From: Streptomyces achromogenes
GTDB taxonomy: Bacteria > Actinomycetota > Actinomycetes > Streptomycetales > Streptomycetaceae
Direction of reading: 5' to 3'
NCBI RefSeq assembly: GCF_030816715.1
Contig: NZ_JAUSYH010000001.1
Span: 1 to 64,000 of the forward strand
DNA: 64,000 nucleotides
A model generated the notes under the pieces. That model worked only from the letters and a program-made list of their open reading frames with translations. It ran no database searches and had not been told where the DNA came from. A program made the translations under genes and the position numbers. This document shows, piece by piece, positions 9,467 through 18,794 of the stretch (position 1 is the first letter of the stretch; every line of letters begins with the position of its first letter).

Positions 9467-9994
9467 CTACAGCTGGTCCCCCACTCCGGCTGGTTCCGGA
9501 GGATGGATCCCGCCACCGTCCTTGACGTCCTGATCGCAGGTTCGTCGGTCATAGGACTGGTCATTGGGGATCAACAGCACTCCGGCAACCTGCTCAGGGT
9601 GCTCGACAGCGAGCCGGCCGTCGCCCGTAAGAGCACCGTCCGGCTGCTGCCACGCCTCCGACGAATAGATCGTCTGACACCCCAACGCCACGCGCTTCTT
9701 ATCGACCGCGCAGACGTCCACTGCACGGCCGGAGTATTCGTCGGCGCCGTCGAAGCGGTAGTGGAAGTGGACCTTGTCACCTTCGGAGGGCACCTGCGGG
9801 TGGAGCTCAAGGCGCCAGCCAACGACCTCGACGGTGACGCCGGGACGCTGCCCATACGTGTCCACGACCTGCACCCTGACACCGGCCTTACCGCGCTTCG
9901 CCGTCGTGTCGGTGCAGCCCCAGGACGAGCAACCGGACAGGGCGAGAATCACCAGAGCCAGCGGGGCAACGGCGAGTGTCCGTGCAGGTAACAC
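9467..9994 (-). CDS. Small lipoprotein, unknown function
   Basis: About 175 aa, with a GTG start at 9994 preceded by GGAGG 7 nt upstream. It begins with a short signal peptide ending in the lipobox LSGC. The mature part is beta-rich (GVRVQVVDTYGQ, TVEVVGWRLEL, VHFHYRFDG) and contains three further cysteines, consistent with an exported domain held by disulfides. No family recognised. The long frame that continues upstream of the GTG is not coding. Confidence 0.65.
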   Translation of the reverse strand: MLPARTLAVAPLALVILALSGCSSWGCTDTTAKRGKAGVRVQVVDTYGQRPGVTVEVVGWRLELHPQVPSEGDKVHFHYRFDGADEYSGRAVDVCAVDKKRVALGCQTIYSSEAWQQPDGALTGDGRLAVEHPEQVAGVLLIPNDQSYDRRTCDQDVKDGGGIHPPEPAGVGDQL

Positions 9995-10583
9995 TGAGGT
10001 GACCTCCGGTAAGGGTGAGGCGGAGCAGTGTATCCCTGGGCCGCCTGGCAGCTGCGGGAGATGACGGCGAGTGCCTGCGGCAGTGAAGCCGAAGCGCAGA
10101 GGAGCCCTGTGAACTGGGCGGGCGCATCCCGATGCAGCCGACTCACCAAGTGAAGCAATGTCACAGCTCCGGGTCGCGCTGCCGGTAGCCGTCCATCGCG
10201 GGGAGGAAGTCGGCCGGCTCCATGTCCGCGTGCACGCCGAGGTCGACCATGGTGGCGAGGCAGGCATCGCGCAGCCGCTGGCCTCGACTCTTGGCGGCGC
10301 ATGGCCCGCCAGCACAAGGTGTTCATCGCGCTTGCCGGGGACATCGCGCACCAGGCCGGACCCCACAAGATCTGGACTTACTGGGGCGGCCGTCGTCACC
10401 GGCTTCAACGGATATGCAGCTGACACGTCCCTGCATGGCCAAGTAATCCGGCGTGCGGGGCGGTCGACATGAGAGGGTGGCGTGCCCACCCGGCGCGCCA
10501 CCCCTACAGATCGCCATGAACACGGGCCTTCTTCGGGCGAGTTTCGTGTGGCCCGACAACTGCTTTGCCGGGCCACCTTCCCC
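9995..10583. other. Region with only gene scraps
   Basis: Two short stretches look like ends of lost genes. On the minus strand at about 10155-10310 the codons read RLRDACLATMVDLGVHADM and continue to a stop. On the plus strand at about 10315-10420 they read ALAGDIAHQAGPHKIWTYWG. Neither has a start or a recognisable family. Confidence 0.3.
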
Positions 10584-10979
10584 TCAGTGGGTATCGGTGC
10601 GCTTTTCGAGGCGGGTGCGGTTGCGACGTGTGATCGACATCAGGTCGCTGGGGGCCTCCAGCTCCAGGCGGTGCCAGCGCCCGCGGGGAACGATCACGGC
10701 GGTGCCTGCCTGCAACTGCACCATTTCCTCGCCGCCGCCGGGCCTGTCGGGACGAAAGTAGAGACGGACACCGCCGGTCAGGCAGCACACCGCTTCCTCG
10801 GCCTCTGGGTGCATCTCCCAGTGGTCGGCGTGCACGTCGGCGTCGGTCCCCACGTGGAACGTGGCGATCTGCCAGGCGCCGGAGCCGTTGCTCGTCATCT
10901 GCCGTTCGACGGCTCGGACGTCGCCGTCGGGGTGGAAGTGCAGTGCCGAGGCGAACAGGTCGACGGTGGTGGTCTTCAT
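10584..10979 (-). CDS. Small cupin-domain protein
   Basis: A 131-aa single-domain cupin. The first conserved motif is HADHWEMHPEAEE and the second is VPRGRWHRLE, giving the His/Glu set that usually holds a metal. Its start overlaps the stop of the MFS transporter gene upstream (ATGA), so it is the second gene of a two-gene operon. Known small cupins of this kind are often oxidases, isomerases or sensors of small molecules; the substrate cannot be told. Given its partner it may modify or bind the compound exported by the transporter. Confidence 0.85.
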   Translation of the reverse strand: MKTTTVDLFASALHFHPDGDVRAVERQMTSNGSGAWQIATFHVGTDADVHADHWEMHPEAEEAVCCLTGGVRLYFRPDRPGGGEEMVQLQAGTAVIVPRGRWHRLELEAPSDLMSITRRNRTRLEKRTDTH

Positions 10980-12424
10980 GACGGTGTTCCTTCCAGCTGG
11001 TTCTCTGCGGGGGCGGTGGATTGCGGGAGAGGTGTGACGGTCCGGCGGCGCGGCAGCACACCTATCGCCACGACTGCCGCGAGCACGAAAATGGCGGCGG
11101 CGATGGCCAGGCCCAGGGCGTAGCCGTCGTTGAGCGCGGCGGGGTCGGTGGCTGTGCCGGTGTGGTGCGCGGCGATGGTGGCCAGGGCAGCCAGGCCGAT
11201 GGAGCCGCCGAGTTGGCGGGAGCTGTTCATGAGGCCGGAGGCCATGCCGGCCTCACGCGGAGCGACGCCGGTGGTCGCGGCGGCGGCGACCGGGGCCAGG
11301 ACCAGTCCGGCGCCGACGCTGGTGACGAGGGAGGGGCCGAGCACGTCGGTGAGGAAGCTGCCGTCGGGGCTGATGAGGGCGAACCAGGCCAGGCCCGCGG
11401 CGGCCAGCAGAGCGCCTGGCACCAAGGATGCACGGGGGGTGCGTGACGCGGTGATGCGGGTCGCGCCTATGGTTCCCGCGACCAGCCCCAGGGAGAAGGG
11501 CAAAAATGCGGTGCCGGTCGCTGCGGCACCCATGCCCAGGACCTGCTGCATGTACAGGGACACCAAGTAGAACGCCGTGAACTGCCCGGCCGCGGCCAGG
11601 AACACCAGCACGTTCGCGCCGGCGACCCAGCGGCTGCGCAGCAGGCCGAGGCGCAGCAGCGGTGCGTCGGCCCTCGACTCGGCGAAGACGAAGGCGGTCA
11701 GCAGTACGGCCGCGGCAGCCAGGGTCGCCCACGTGACTGGGGAGTCCCAGCCGAGGGTGTCGGTGCGGACGACACCGAGCACCAGCAGCCCGACTCCGCC
11801 GGTCGCCAGGACGGCGCCCACCCCGTCGAGCCTCTCGCGCCGGGCGGGTGCTGTTCCGGCGGGCACCCCAGCGGGGATGAGCGCGAGAGCCGCCACGACG
11901 ATGGGCAGATTGATCAGCATGACCCAGCGCCAGCCCGCGTACTCGGTCAGCAGCCCGCCTGCCAGCACACCCAGCGCGCCACCAGCGGCGTTCACCGCGC
12001 TCCACACTCCGAGGGCGCGGACGCGCTGGGGGCCTTCGGTGAAGGTGGTGGTGAGCATCGCCAGCGCGGCCGGTGCGGCAGCGGCGGCGCCCAGGCCCTG
12101 CCCGGCGCGTGCGGCGATCAGTTGCCAGGGCGTCTGGGCCAGTCCGCCCGCCAGTGAGCACAGCCCGAAGACGGTAAGTCCCAGCGCGAACATCCGACGC
12201 TGGCCGTACAGGTCGCAAGCGCGGCCTCCCAGCAGCAGGAACCCGCCGAACGTGAGCGCGTACACGTGCACGACCCATGACAGATCGAGCGGCGCGAATC
12301 CCAGCGCGTTGCGGATCGCGGGCAACGCGACGTTGACCACGGACATGTCCAGGGCGACGACGAACTGGGCGACGGCGGCTGCCGCCAGCACCACGCCTCG
12401 TCTCTCCCGCGAGTTTTTATACAT
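10976..12424 (-). CDS. MFS drug-efflux transporter, DHA2-like
   Basis: About 482 aa with roughly 14 hydrophobic segments. Helix 1 carries FVVALDMSVVNVALPAI and the helix 4-5 region RAGQGLGAAAAAPA and GVWSAVNAAGGALGVLAGG, typical of EmrB/QacA-type proton-driven efflux pumps. I start it at the ATG at 12424, which lies inside a palindromic operator and has no ribosome site, so it may be translated from a leaderless mRNA; a start a few codons later is possible. It is divergent from a TetR gene and followed by a cupin. Efflux of a toxic small molecule sensed by the TetR protein is the natural reading. Confidence 0.85.
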   Translation of the reverse strand: MYKNSRERRGVVLAAAAVAQFVVALDMSVVNVALPAIRNALGFAPLDLSWVVHVYALTFGGFLLLGGRACDLYGQRRMFALGLTVFGLCSLAGGLAQTPWQLIAARAGQGLGAAAAAPAALAMLTTTFTEGPQRVRALGVWSAVNAAGGALGVLAGGLLTEYAGWRWVMLINLPIVVAALALIPAGVPAGTAPARRERLDGVGAVLATGGVGLLVLGVVRTDTLGWDSPVTWATLAAAAVLLTAFVFAESRADAPLLRLGLLRSRWVAGANVLVFLAAAGQFTAFYLVSLYMQQVLGMGAAATGTAFLPFSLGLVAGTIGATRITASRTPRASLVPGALLAAAGLAWFALISPDGSFLTDVLGPSLVTSVGAGLVLAPVAAAATTGVAPREAGMASGLMNSSRQLGGSIGLAALATIAAHHTGTATDPAALNDGYALGLAIAAAIFVLAAVVAIGVLPRRRTVTPLPQSTAPAENQLEGTPS

Positions 12425-12435
12425 GTAAGAAAACT
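12412..12435. promoter_or_regulatory. Palindromic operator between MFS and TetR genes
   Basis: A 24-bp palindrome: AGTTTT, two bases, TACATGTA, two bases, AAAACT. Only the two-base spacers break the symmetry. It covers the MFS start codon and lies 48 bp upstream of the TetR start. This is the standard place and size for a TetR-family operator. Confidence 0.7.
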
Positions 12436-12482
12436 TAGCGCCGGACGATGGCCGCTGTCGACACCTGCGGGATGATGGGGGC

Positions 12483-13182
12483 ATGCCGCAACCGTCCGCA
12501 CCGCGCAAAACCCCGGGCCGACCTCCCCGTATCTCTCGAAAGGAGATCATCGAGACAGCCCGCCGGATCGTGACCGAGACAGGCGTGGAACGGCTGACGA
12601 TGCGGCGGCTGGCCACGGAGGTCGGCAGTACGCCGATGGCGCTCTACCACCACGTCCGCGACAAGGAAGAACTGCTCCTCCTCCTGCTGGACGACTACGC
12701 CGCGCGGACGCTGCACCGACCCGAATTGCCGGCCCACCCTCGCGAGCGGGTCATCGTCGCCGCCACGGCGATCCACGAGGCGCTCGCCGCCTGCCCATGG
12801 ATCGTGGAGGTGCTGACCGCCGACGACTTGATGTCCACATCCGCGCTGTGGTTTGTCGAGCAGATCGTTGACGGTCTGGTTGAATGCGGCCTCTCCCTCG
12901 ACGGGGCCGTGCACGGCTACCGTTCCATCTGGTACTACACCGCCGGAGAGATCGTGGTCAGGACGACAGCGGCCCGGCGGCGCGCAGATGATGACCGTGC
13001 AGACCTACCGGGAGCAGGTCTTTGCCGATCTCGACTCCAGCGAGTTGCCCCGCTTGGCGCAGGCCGCGGACCGCTGGGCGCCGCTGACCGCCGAGGACAC
13101 CTACCAGGACGGGCTCCGGGCCCTGGTGGACGGCCTTCTCGTCGGCCCCGGTGTCCCAGCTCAGACACCAGCCGCAAAGTAG
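12483..13182 (+). pseudogene. TetR-family repressor, frameshifted in the ligand domain
   Basis: The N-terminal helix-turn-helix is complete (RRLATEVGSTPMALYHHVRDK) and the ligand-binding domain starts normally. At about 12975-12985 the frame changes by one base: the first frame runs on into low-quality sequence, while another frame continues MMTVQTYREQVFADLDSSE to a proper end at 13182. Joined, the protein would be about 232 aa, normal for TetR. It is divergent from the MFS-cupin operon with a palindrome between them and should repress it. If the shift is real, the truncated protein may bind DNA but not respond normally. A sequencing error is also possible. Confidence 0.75.
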
Positions 13183-13244
13183 GCCGCGGTAGCGCGGCGG
13201 GCCCGTTTCTCTGTTGTAATGGCCGGGCGTCGGCCACCCTTGTC

Positions 13245-13810
13245 GCCCTTGGCCTCCTACTCCCAGCTCAAGAGCTGTTCCTCCTCCGAGGTCGCGGCGA
13301 TGATCGAGGGCCTGCTGCTGCACTGCACGGACGCCGAGGTCGAGTCCAACTACGCCGGCACGCACGGCGCGAGCGTCGTCGGCTTCGCCTTCACCGAAAC
13401 TGTTGAACTTCCGCCTGCTGCCGAGGCTGAAGAACATCGGCAGCATCCGCTTGTACCGCCCGTACGACACGCCGCCCGGCTGGCCGGCGCTCGGTGCCTC
13501 GCTGACGCGGCCGATCCGCTGGGAGCTGATCGAGCAGCAGTACGACCAGATGGTCAAGTACGCCACCACGCTCCGCCTCGGCACCGCCGAGGCGGAGCAG
13601 GTACTGCGGCGCTTCACCGGCGGCGGCCCCAAGCACCCCACCTACCAGGCCCTCGAAGAACTCGGCCGCGCCGTGCGCACTTTCTTCGCCTGCAACTACC
13701 TGGCCAGCCCGGCCTGCGCCGGGAGATCCACGGCGGGCTCCAGGTCGTCGAGAACTGGAACTCGGCGAACACCGTGCTGCACTACGGCAAGGACGGCGCT
13801 CTGACCGGCG
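13245..13810 (+). pseudogene. Tn3-family transposase (TnpA) C-terminal remnant
   Basis: Pieces in two alternating frames give [19 protein letters not shown], then [16 protein letters not shown], then [16 protein letters not shown]. These are characteristic of the C-terminal catalytic part of Tn3-family transposases of about 1,000 aa. Fewer than 200 residues remain, with frame changes near 13400 and 13725. The N-terminal part and both terminal repeats are missing. Its 3' end collides with the oppositely oriented TniB-like fragment. Confidence 0.75.
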
Positions 13811-13829
13811 CGGGCAAGGAACACGCCGA

Positions 13830-14175
13830 GGCCCTCGCGGCACGTTCGCCGGGCCTGCGCGACCCTGGCCGGGTGCGGCAGCTGGGACAGGGCGTACTGC
13901 AACGCGACGGTCTTGCCCTGGCCGGCGTCGCCGTACAAACACACCACCGCCCCCACCCCGGCCGCGTGCGCGACCGTCCGCAGCACCGACCGCACAGCAG
14001 GCGTGTGCACCACCTGGGCATCCGGGACCAGGACCGGGACCTGCGCCAGATGCTTCTGCTCCCGCAGAAACACCTGTCCACCGACGCCTTTCTCGGCCAC
14101 CACGTTCAGGCCCAGCTCACTGAGGGGATCCGGCCTGCGCGGCCCGGCAACCTCAGGCTCCCGCCCGGTCAGCAA
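13830..14175 (-). pseudogene. TniB-like transposition ATPase, N-terminal fragment
   Basis: About 115 residues with a clear Walker A (YGDAGQGKT) in a TniB/IstB-like AAA ATPase context. TniB proteins choose the target for DDE transposases of the TniA class. The fragment stops where Tn3 transposase sequence from the other strand begins. The transposase-like gene upstream on the same strand is also truncated, and the two overlap by 7 bp. Confidence 0.55.
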
Positions 14176-14543
14176 AGCCGCCCCGCCCTACGGTCCCGGC
14201 GGATCACCCGGCACAACGTCGACATCGACGGAATGGCCACCTCGCCGCCGGCAGCCACCAGCCGACGCCTCAGCTCCGAGACATTGCCCCCCGCCTCACC
14301 CAGCAGCGCCCACACCTCGTCCGACACCGCGTATCCCTGCCGGACCGGCGCCTCTGCCCGCCCGGTCGACTTGGCCTGCTCCAGCCAGCGCCAGACCGTA
14401 CGCTCCGAAACACCCACCGTCTCAGCGACCGCACACACATACCGCGTCGACAACTCCCCCGCCTGCTGCCCCTCCAACAAACGACGCACCACCAACGCCC
14501 TCGGCAGCACAGCCCCACGACCGGCCCTTACCTCTTGATCCAC
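14169..14543 (-). pseudogene. Helix-turn-helix N-terminus of a Tni/Mu-type transposase
   Basis: A 124-aa frame with two predicted helix-turn-helix units (AVAETVGVSERTVWRWLEQA and the region around MSTLCRVIRRDRRAGRL). This is the DNA-binding N-terminus of large DDE transposases that pair with TniB. The catalytic DDE part is absent: the frame ends and runs directly into the TniB-like fragment, so an internal deletion removed several hundred codons. The 120 bp upstream hold short repeats ending in GACAGCG that may be transposon-end binding sites. Confidence 0.5.
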
Positions 14544-14764
14544 CCCATGATCACACCGGCCGGACCAACCTCAGCACATAAGAACTCTCGAACCTGAGAC
14601 AACATCGGCTGCCATGCGATAAAGCCCCACGACAGCGTTCCCGCCCATCAATCTCTCACTTCATGACAGCGACCTCCCCACTCACAAACAGCCGCTGACC
14701 AGCCCCAGAACACCACCACCGACTCTCACCACCACCGACACGAAACCGAGAGATCGCAGCTCGG

Positions 14765-15011
14765 CCATCGCCTCACCGGCCGCGCGGGCCTCGTCGAGGA
14801 GGAAGCGGTGACCGAACTCGAGATCGTCGCGGTGCGCGTCGAACAGAGCGTCGGCCCGGTATGCCTCGGCGAGCTCGGAATCGGTGACCGGAGAGGCCCG
14901 CCACCGGTAGTAGGGCTGGCGGGCCAGATTGAGCACCCGGCACGTCACCGCCACCGGCACCCGGTGAGGGGCAGCGGCGGCGGCCAGCTCGCGGACGAGC
15001 GGGTACATCAT
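14765..15011 (-). pseudogene. IS3-family OrfB transposase, 3'-truncated
   Basis: Only the first 80 or so residues of OrfB remain (VTCRVLNLARQPYYRW, ELAEAYRADALFDAHRDD). The DDE domain is missing. The start overlaps the OrfA stop. The junction with unrelated sequence is at about 14765, after RAAGEAMA. Confidence 0.8.
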
Positions 15012-15301
15012 TTTGCCGGCAGGTTCGCCTGCGACAGATACGCTGCAGCCCGGCGCAGGACCTCGTTCTCCTGCTCCAGCAGGCGGATGCGCTTGCGGGC
15101 CTCGCGCAGCTCGGCCGACTCACCCGACGCTGTCGCGGGCCTGGCGCCCTCATCGCTGTCCGCACGGCGCAGCCACTTCGACAGAGTGATCGGGTGGACG
15201 CCGAAGTCGGCGGCGATCTGTTCCAGCGTGACGCCGGGCTCGCGGTTGCGCGCGACCCGCACGACGTCCTCGCGGAACTCCTTCGGATACGGCTTGGGCA
15301 C
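15008..15301 (-). CDS. IS3-family OrfA (transposase DNA-binding subunit)
   Basis: A complete 97-aa OrfA. The helix-turn-helix region is TLEQIAADFGVHPITLSKWL, followed by a leucine-zipper-like helix (ELREARKRIRLLEQENEVLR) used for dimerisation. In intact IS3 elements a -1 frameshift joins OrfA to OrfB; here OrfB is truncated, so the element cannot transpose. The sequence just upstream (15302-15345) probably holds the surviving IS end. Confidence 0.85.
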   Translation of the reverse strand: MPKPYPKEFREDVVRVARNREPGVTLEQIAADFGVHPITLSKWLRRADSDEGARPATASGESAELREARKRIRLLEQENEVLRRAAAYLSQANLPAK

Positions 15302-15395
15302 TGCAACATCCTTCCAGGCTGCCTCTCAGCAAGCCAGGTCAGGTGTCACTCATCCGTGCAGCAGTCCCAAGCGATCCCGAGAGGTGTGGCGAGAC

Positions 15396-15902
15396 TCAGC
15401 AAGGAAGGCCTCGCTGGCGATCTGACGACGATCTCAGACAGGCTAGGGAACACCACTTCGTGGTTCTGCGTGCGTTCCGTGAGTACCACCGGCCGCCCAG
15501 CGCAGTGGGCCCAGGTGCTTCTCGGGGAGACTTTCGACGGCGGGTGATCGCCCGGAGCGGGGCGGGTGCCTCGCAGGCAGAAGCCGACCCTGGTCGGTCC
15601 GGCCGGGCGCCATGGAAAGTCGCACGGGTCCCGGAGGCGGCGCGGGGCCGGTTGCGGGCCCACTTCTTGAGGTCGCCGACGCGGTAGAGAAGTTCGGCGC
15701 CGCGCTTGTCGACCGGCTTGGGGAAGGTGCGGTCGTTGGCGCGGGCGTAGCGCAGCGCGGCGATGGTGATGTCCGGCAGGTGGCGTTCGTGGGCCTCGCG
15801 GAGTCCCACCGCCTGGTCGTCATCGACCGGGGCCGCCGGCGACGTCGCCGCTGGGTTGGCGTCGCCCGGGTCGGCGGCCGGAGCCGGGACGGGGTCGGGC
15901 AC
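15396..15902 (-). CDS. Possible helix-turn-helix DNA-binding protein, end uncertain
   Basis: The first 90 or so residues look like real coding sequence: an Ala/Pro-rich leader, then LREAHERHLPDITIAALRYA, FPKPVDKRGAELLYRVGDL and KKWARNRPR. This pattern resembles MerR/AlpA-like excisionase domains of mobile elements. The last 70 or so codons look unlike protein, so the true end may be lost. It starts with GTG at 15902 and a weak ribosome site, 18 bp after a UvrD fragment on the same strand. Confidence 0.4.
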   Translation of the reverse strand: MPDPVPAPAADPGDANPAATSPAAPVDDDQAVGLREAHERHLPDITIAALRYARANDRTFPKPVDKRGAELLYRVGDLKKWARNRPRAASGTRATFHGARPDRPGSASACEAPAPLRAITRRRKSPREAPGPTALGGRWYSRNARRTTKWCSLACLRSSSDRQRGLPC

Positions 15903-15920
15903 CGCCGTACGGCCGCCTGG

Positions 15921-16439
15921 TCAAGTCTGTTCCTTGGGGAAGAGCCGCCGCGCCATCTCGATCACGAAGGCTGAGGGCCCACGGGATATCCAGTACCCGT
16001 TCCTGGTCTCGTACCCGGGACCGACGATCATGGTCACGGTCGACTCGGCACGGGTGAGGGCGACGTAGAAGGTGCGCCTTTGCTCACCGAGCTCCGTCTC
16101 CGTGGGCCTCCGCCACTGTTTCCCGTTGGGGACATCTCGCGGAATGATGCCTTGGAGGAGGCCCGGCAGGATCACGGTGTCGAACTCTCGGCCCTTGGAT
16201 GCGTGGTAGGTGGCGAGCAGCACCTTGCCAATGACTTCCTCGCCACGCGCGAGGTCCTGAAGCACGAGGTCCTTGGACCTGCACAGGCTGGCCAGGAGGT
16301 CGAGGCTGCTCGTGTTGTCCTGGTCGGGATGCCCTGCGGCTATCTCGACGAGGGTCAAGCCGGCGCGCAGCTGCTCCAGCCAGGCAGAGGCAGGGGCTTC
16401 GGCTGGGTAGAGCTCCTCGGGGTCGAGGCACAGTTGCAG
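15921..16439 (-). pseudogene. UvrD/Rep-type helicase, C-terminal fragment
   Basis: Contains helicase motif V (ATYHASKGREFDTVILPG) and motif VI (EQRRTFYVALTRAES), and ends normally. All N-terminal motifs, including Walker A, are missing. The fragment begins within two bases of the end of an unrelated DUF6879 fragment, so a deletion created the junction at about 16438. Confidence 0.75.
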
Positions 16440-16617
16440 AGCCCGGCTCCGAGACGATCCGGGCACGGCGCATGACAACGCGTTTGGCGGTGACCTCCTG
16501 GACCAAGTCGAGCCAAGGCCGCCACCAAGACGCGCGGTCTTCAGGGTCGAGCCGGTGGCCGCGTTGCCATGCCGCGAACCCCTCGTCCTCGTTCGGGACC
16601 GCGTACACGTCCCGCAT
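16438..16617 (-). pseudogene. DUF6879-family fragment
   Basis: Sixty residues from MRDVYAVPNEDEGFAAWQRG through SWWRPWLDLVQEV to RARIVSEPGS match the pattern of the DUF6879 proteins common in Streptomyces next to XRE-type regulators. Both ends are lost: the first 25 or so residues upstream, and everything after RIVSEP, where UvrD sequence begins. Confidence 0.55.
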
Positions 16618-16624
16618 CTCATGC

Positions 16625-16808
16625 GCTGCGGTAGCCGGATCACGCCCTCATGCTCGGGGAGCGGGCTGTCCTGGACGGTCTGGGTCAATGTCTCGTGATC
16701 GCCCTTCACACCCTGGATGACGAGATCTTGCGTCGCCTCGTCCACCCACACGGCCGGGCAGCCGTGATCTCCAGACTTCGGATCTTTGCCGACGAACCGT
16801 AGCTGCAT
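16625..16808 (-). pseudogene. Small conserved Streptomyces protein fused to deletion junction
   Basis: Begins MQLRFVGKDPKSGDHGCPAV after a good ribosome site (GGGAGAGG) and continues to EHEGVIRLPQRM, as in the short proteins often encoded just before DUF6879 genes. The normal stop and intergenic gap are gone: the frame runs straight into the DUF6879 fragment. Function unknown; these gene pairs usually accompany helix-turn-helix regulators. Confidence 0.5.
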
Positions 16809-16982
16809 TGCCTCTCCCTGCATCGAGCCGGTTGCTGCCGGTTGCAGGGTGAGCCTCACCTGGGCGGAAGAGGGGGGTCAAGGGTGCACCTGCCCATCGT
16901 GCAACCGCGTGCAACTTCGTGGATTGCCCAACTCCCTGCTTCCTAAGGTCGTATCTGGAGTCACACGAGCCGGGGAGCGTTC

Positions 16983-17195
16983 ATGGCCAGCAAGCACAAG
17001 ACCACCCAGGAACGACCCATCGACCTGCCGGTGGGTTTCAACGCGTGGCTGCTCGACTGCGCACCCATGGCTGGCTGCAAAACCTGCCAGTCCGAGTGGG
17101 AGCGCCTCAACGCGGCCAAGGCGGCAGGAAAGATCACCCTCGCCGCCAGCCACGCCACTCAGATCCGCGACCACGCCTCTGGGGTCCACTCGTGA
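16983..17195 (+). CDS. Small conserved hypothetical protein with CxxC
   Basis: Seventy residues (MASKHKTTQERPIDLPVGFN...). It includes a CKTC pair and two His near the C-terminus, which could hold a metal. The ATG follows GGGGAG with a 7-nt spacer. It overlaps the next gene by 4 bp (GTGA), so they form a two-gene unit. Seems to be a mobile-element accessory protein; function unknown. Confidence 0.6.
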   Translation: MASKHKTTQERPIDLPVGFNAWLLDCAPMAGCKTCQSEWERLNAAKAAGKITLAASHATQIRDHASGVHS

Positions 17196-17429
17196 CGATG
17201 GACATTCAGACCTATCGGGACGGCCGCAAGGAAGCCGCAGACGCAGCGAAGGCGATCCGGGCGACCCTATCCCGTCTTGGCCTCCCCGAGAGTGTCTGGG
17301 GGCGGCGTGCGCCCGATGGTGACTCACAGAGGCTCGCCGTACGTGCACCTCGGCCCGTTCCGGGCCGACGCCGTCGCGCTGATGGCCGAGGCTATGCGGA
17401 CTACGGCCAAGGCCGTTGACGTTGAGTAG
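17192..17429 (+). pseudogene. Small conserved protein with a G-run frameshift
   Basis: Starts GTG inside the stop of the previous gene and reads MTMDIQTYRDGRKEAADAAK to LPESVW. It then hits TGGGGGCGG at about 17298-17306. With one G fewer it would continue GGVRPMVTHRGSPYVHLGPF to a stop at 17429, a 79-aa protein. As written, the frame passes into meaningless sequence. Either a real loss or an assembly error. Confidence 0.55.
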
Positions 17430-17463
17430 AGCCGCCCTGCTCTGCCTGCAACCCGCCTAGGTG

Positions 17464-18048
17464 CTACTTACTGACAACGACTGCGAACATCGGGACGCCC
17501 TGTCGGTCGCTGAACTCCAGCACCCCGCTCCCCTCGGGGACGACCGCCCCGCTACTGCCGGTGACCGTCTCACCCGGTCGCGGGTCGGGCTTGCCGCCGA
17601 GATCGTCGTCGAGACCAAGGAAAAGGCCCGGTGCTGTCACCTGGCCGCCCGACGTCCACCGCTGCGCCGCCGTCAGCGGGTAAAGGTCGAACTCATCCGG
17701 GCCGGTGTTCGTGACCTTAATCGTCCAGATGACGAACTGCTCGCCAGGGTCCGCCTTATCCACAGTCCGGGTGTCCTTCGACCTGTAGGTCATGGTCACG
17801 TCCAGATTGAGCAGGGCCACATCAGCAGCACCGGCAGGAATCGGCCTGGCCATCTGCGCGGGCGAGGTCGAGATGTGGAGCGTCTGTCCTATGGCCAGCC
17901 TGGGGATGCTCGGTGACGGCACCCGGGGGGTGCTGCTGTTCGGCGTTTTAGGCGTGGAGTGATTGCTGCTGTCGCCGTCTCCACAGGCTGCGACGCCGCC
18001 GACAGCGAGGGCAGCGACGACAGCGATGCTGGCGATCTTCCGTTTCAT
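17464..18048 (-). CDS. Lipoprotein with DUF4352-like beta domain
   Basis: About 194 aa. The start at 18048 (MKRKIASIAVVAALAVGG) gives a classical signal peptide with lipobox VAAC. A Ser/Thr/Pro-rich linker follows, then a beta-sandwich-like domain (VALLNLDVTMTYRSKD, EQFVIWTIKVTNTG) similar to the DUF4352/Telomeric-repeat-type extracellular domains of Gram-positive lipoproteins. No partner gene identified. Confidence 0.7.
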   Translation of the reverse strand: MKRKIASIAVVAALAVGGVAACGDGDSSNHSTPKTPNSSTPRVPSPSIPRLAIGQTLHISTSPAQMARPIPAGAADVALLNLDVTMTYRSKDTRTVDKADPGEQFVIWTIKVTNTGPDEFDLYPLTAAQRWTSGGQVTAPGLFLGLDDDLGGKPDPRPGETVTGSSGAVVPEGSGVLEFSDRQGVPMFAVVVSK

Positions 18049-18134
18049 GCACGATCTTCTTCCGGCCCACGATCTTCCGACCAAGCCTTGTGCCTCCATC
18101 GTGCACACGGTCGGGCCAAAACGCGCGTTTGAAC

Positions 18135-18619
18135 TCAGGCCTTGGCGAGCCGATGGAGCATCGCGCCCCAGTTCGTCGTTACGCCGGTCGTCCTGCCCTC
18201 TGCGAAGTCCCCTTGACTACGTGGGCGAGCTGAATCGCCGACCACTAGGACGGCGATGCCCGCCGGAACGAGCCAGCCGGTCAGCTGCTGGCGAAGGGTG
18301 TCCTCTTCGGCAGAGACATACAGCGCACGCTCCTGGCCTTCCGTGCGGTCCAGACGGAACCAGCCGGGCATCTCCGCGACGAACGCGTCCCCTCCTGCCA
18401 GGAGGGCGGGACGTGGATCTCCCGGACGGTGTCAATCAGGTCGGAGAACCGGCCCTCGCGGCGGGCCTTGACAGCCGCCGGTACATCGACGCCGTGTGCG
18501 TAAGCGCCCCCTGAGAAACCAGGCAGTAGATCACCTGGCGCAGCGCCGCCCCCGTAGCTCTCCACGATCTCCCGGGCCCGTTCGACGACCGCCGGCCACC
18601 GGACCCGACCCCGCGCCAT
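18135..18619 (-). pseudogene. Unrecognised protein gene with a G-run frameshift
   Basis: First frame: MARGRVRWPAVVERAREIVE to IHVPPSWQEG. Then a GGGG run at about 18390-18394; one more G would join GDAFVAEMPGWFRLDRTEGQ and carry on to RLAKA and the stop at 18135, a product of about 161 aa. Both halves have the codon bias of real genes. Family unknown. Confidence 0.5.
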
Positions 18620-18794
18620 ACCGGTACTTGTACCCTTCCGCACGGCCGTCGGCCCGGAACATGGGTCAGCTGCTGCTCGGTGCCACCTTCTCCGGGGCGA
18701 GCGCGGCCTCCCGCCGGTCAAGCCGTTCGTAAAGCGCGCGAACCAGGCGGGCGCGGTTCTGGACGCAGTGCACGGTGCCCTCCAGCGTCGCGGA

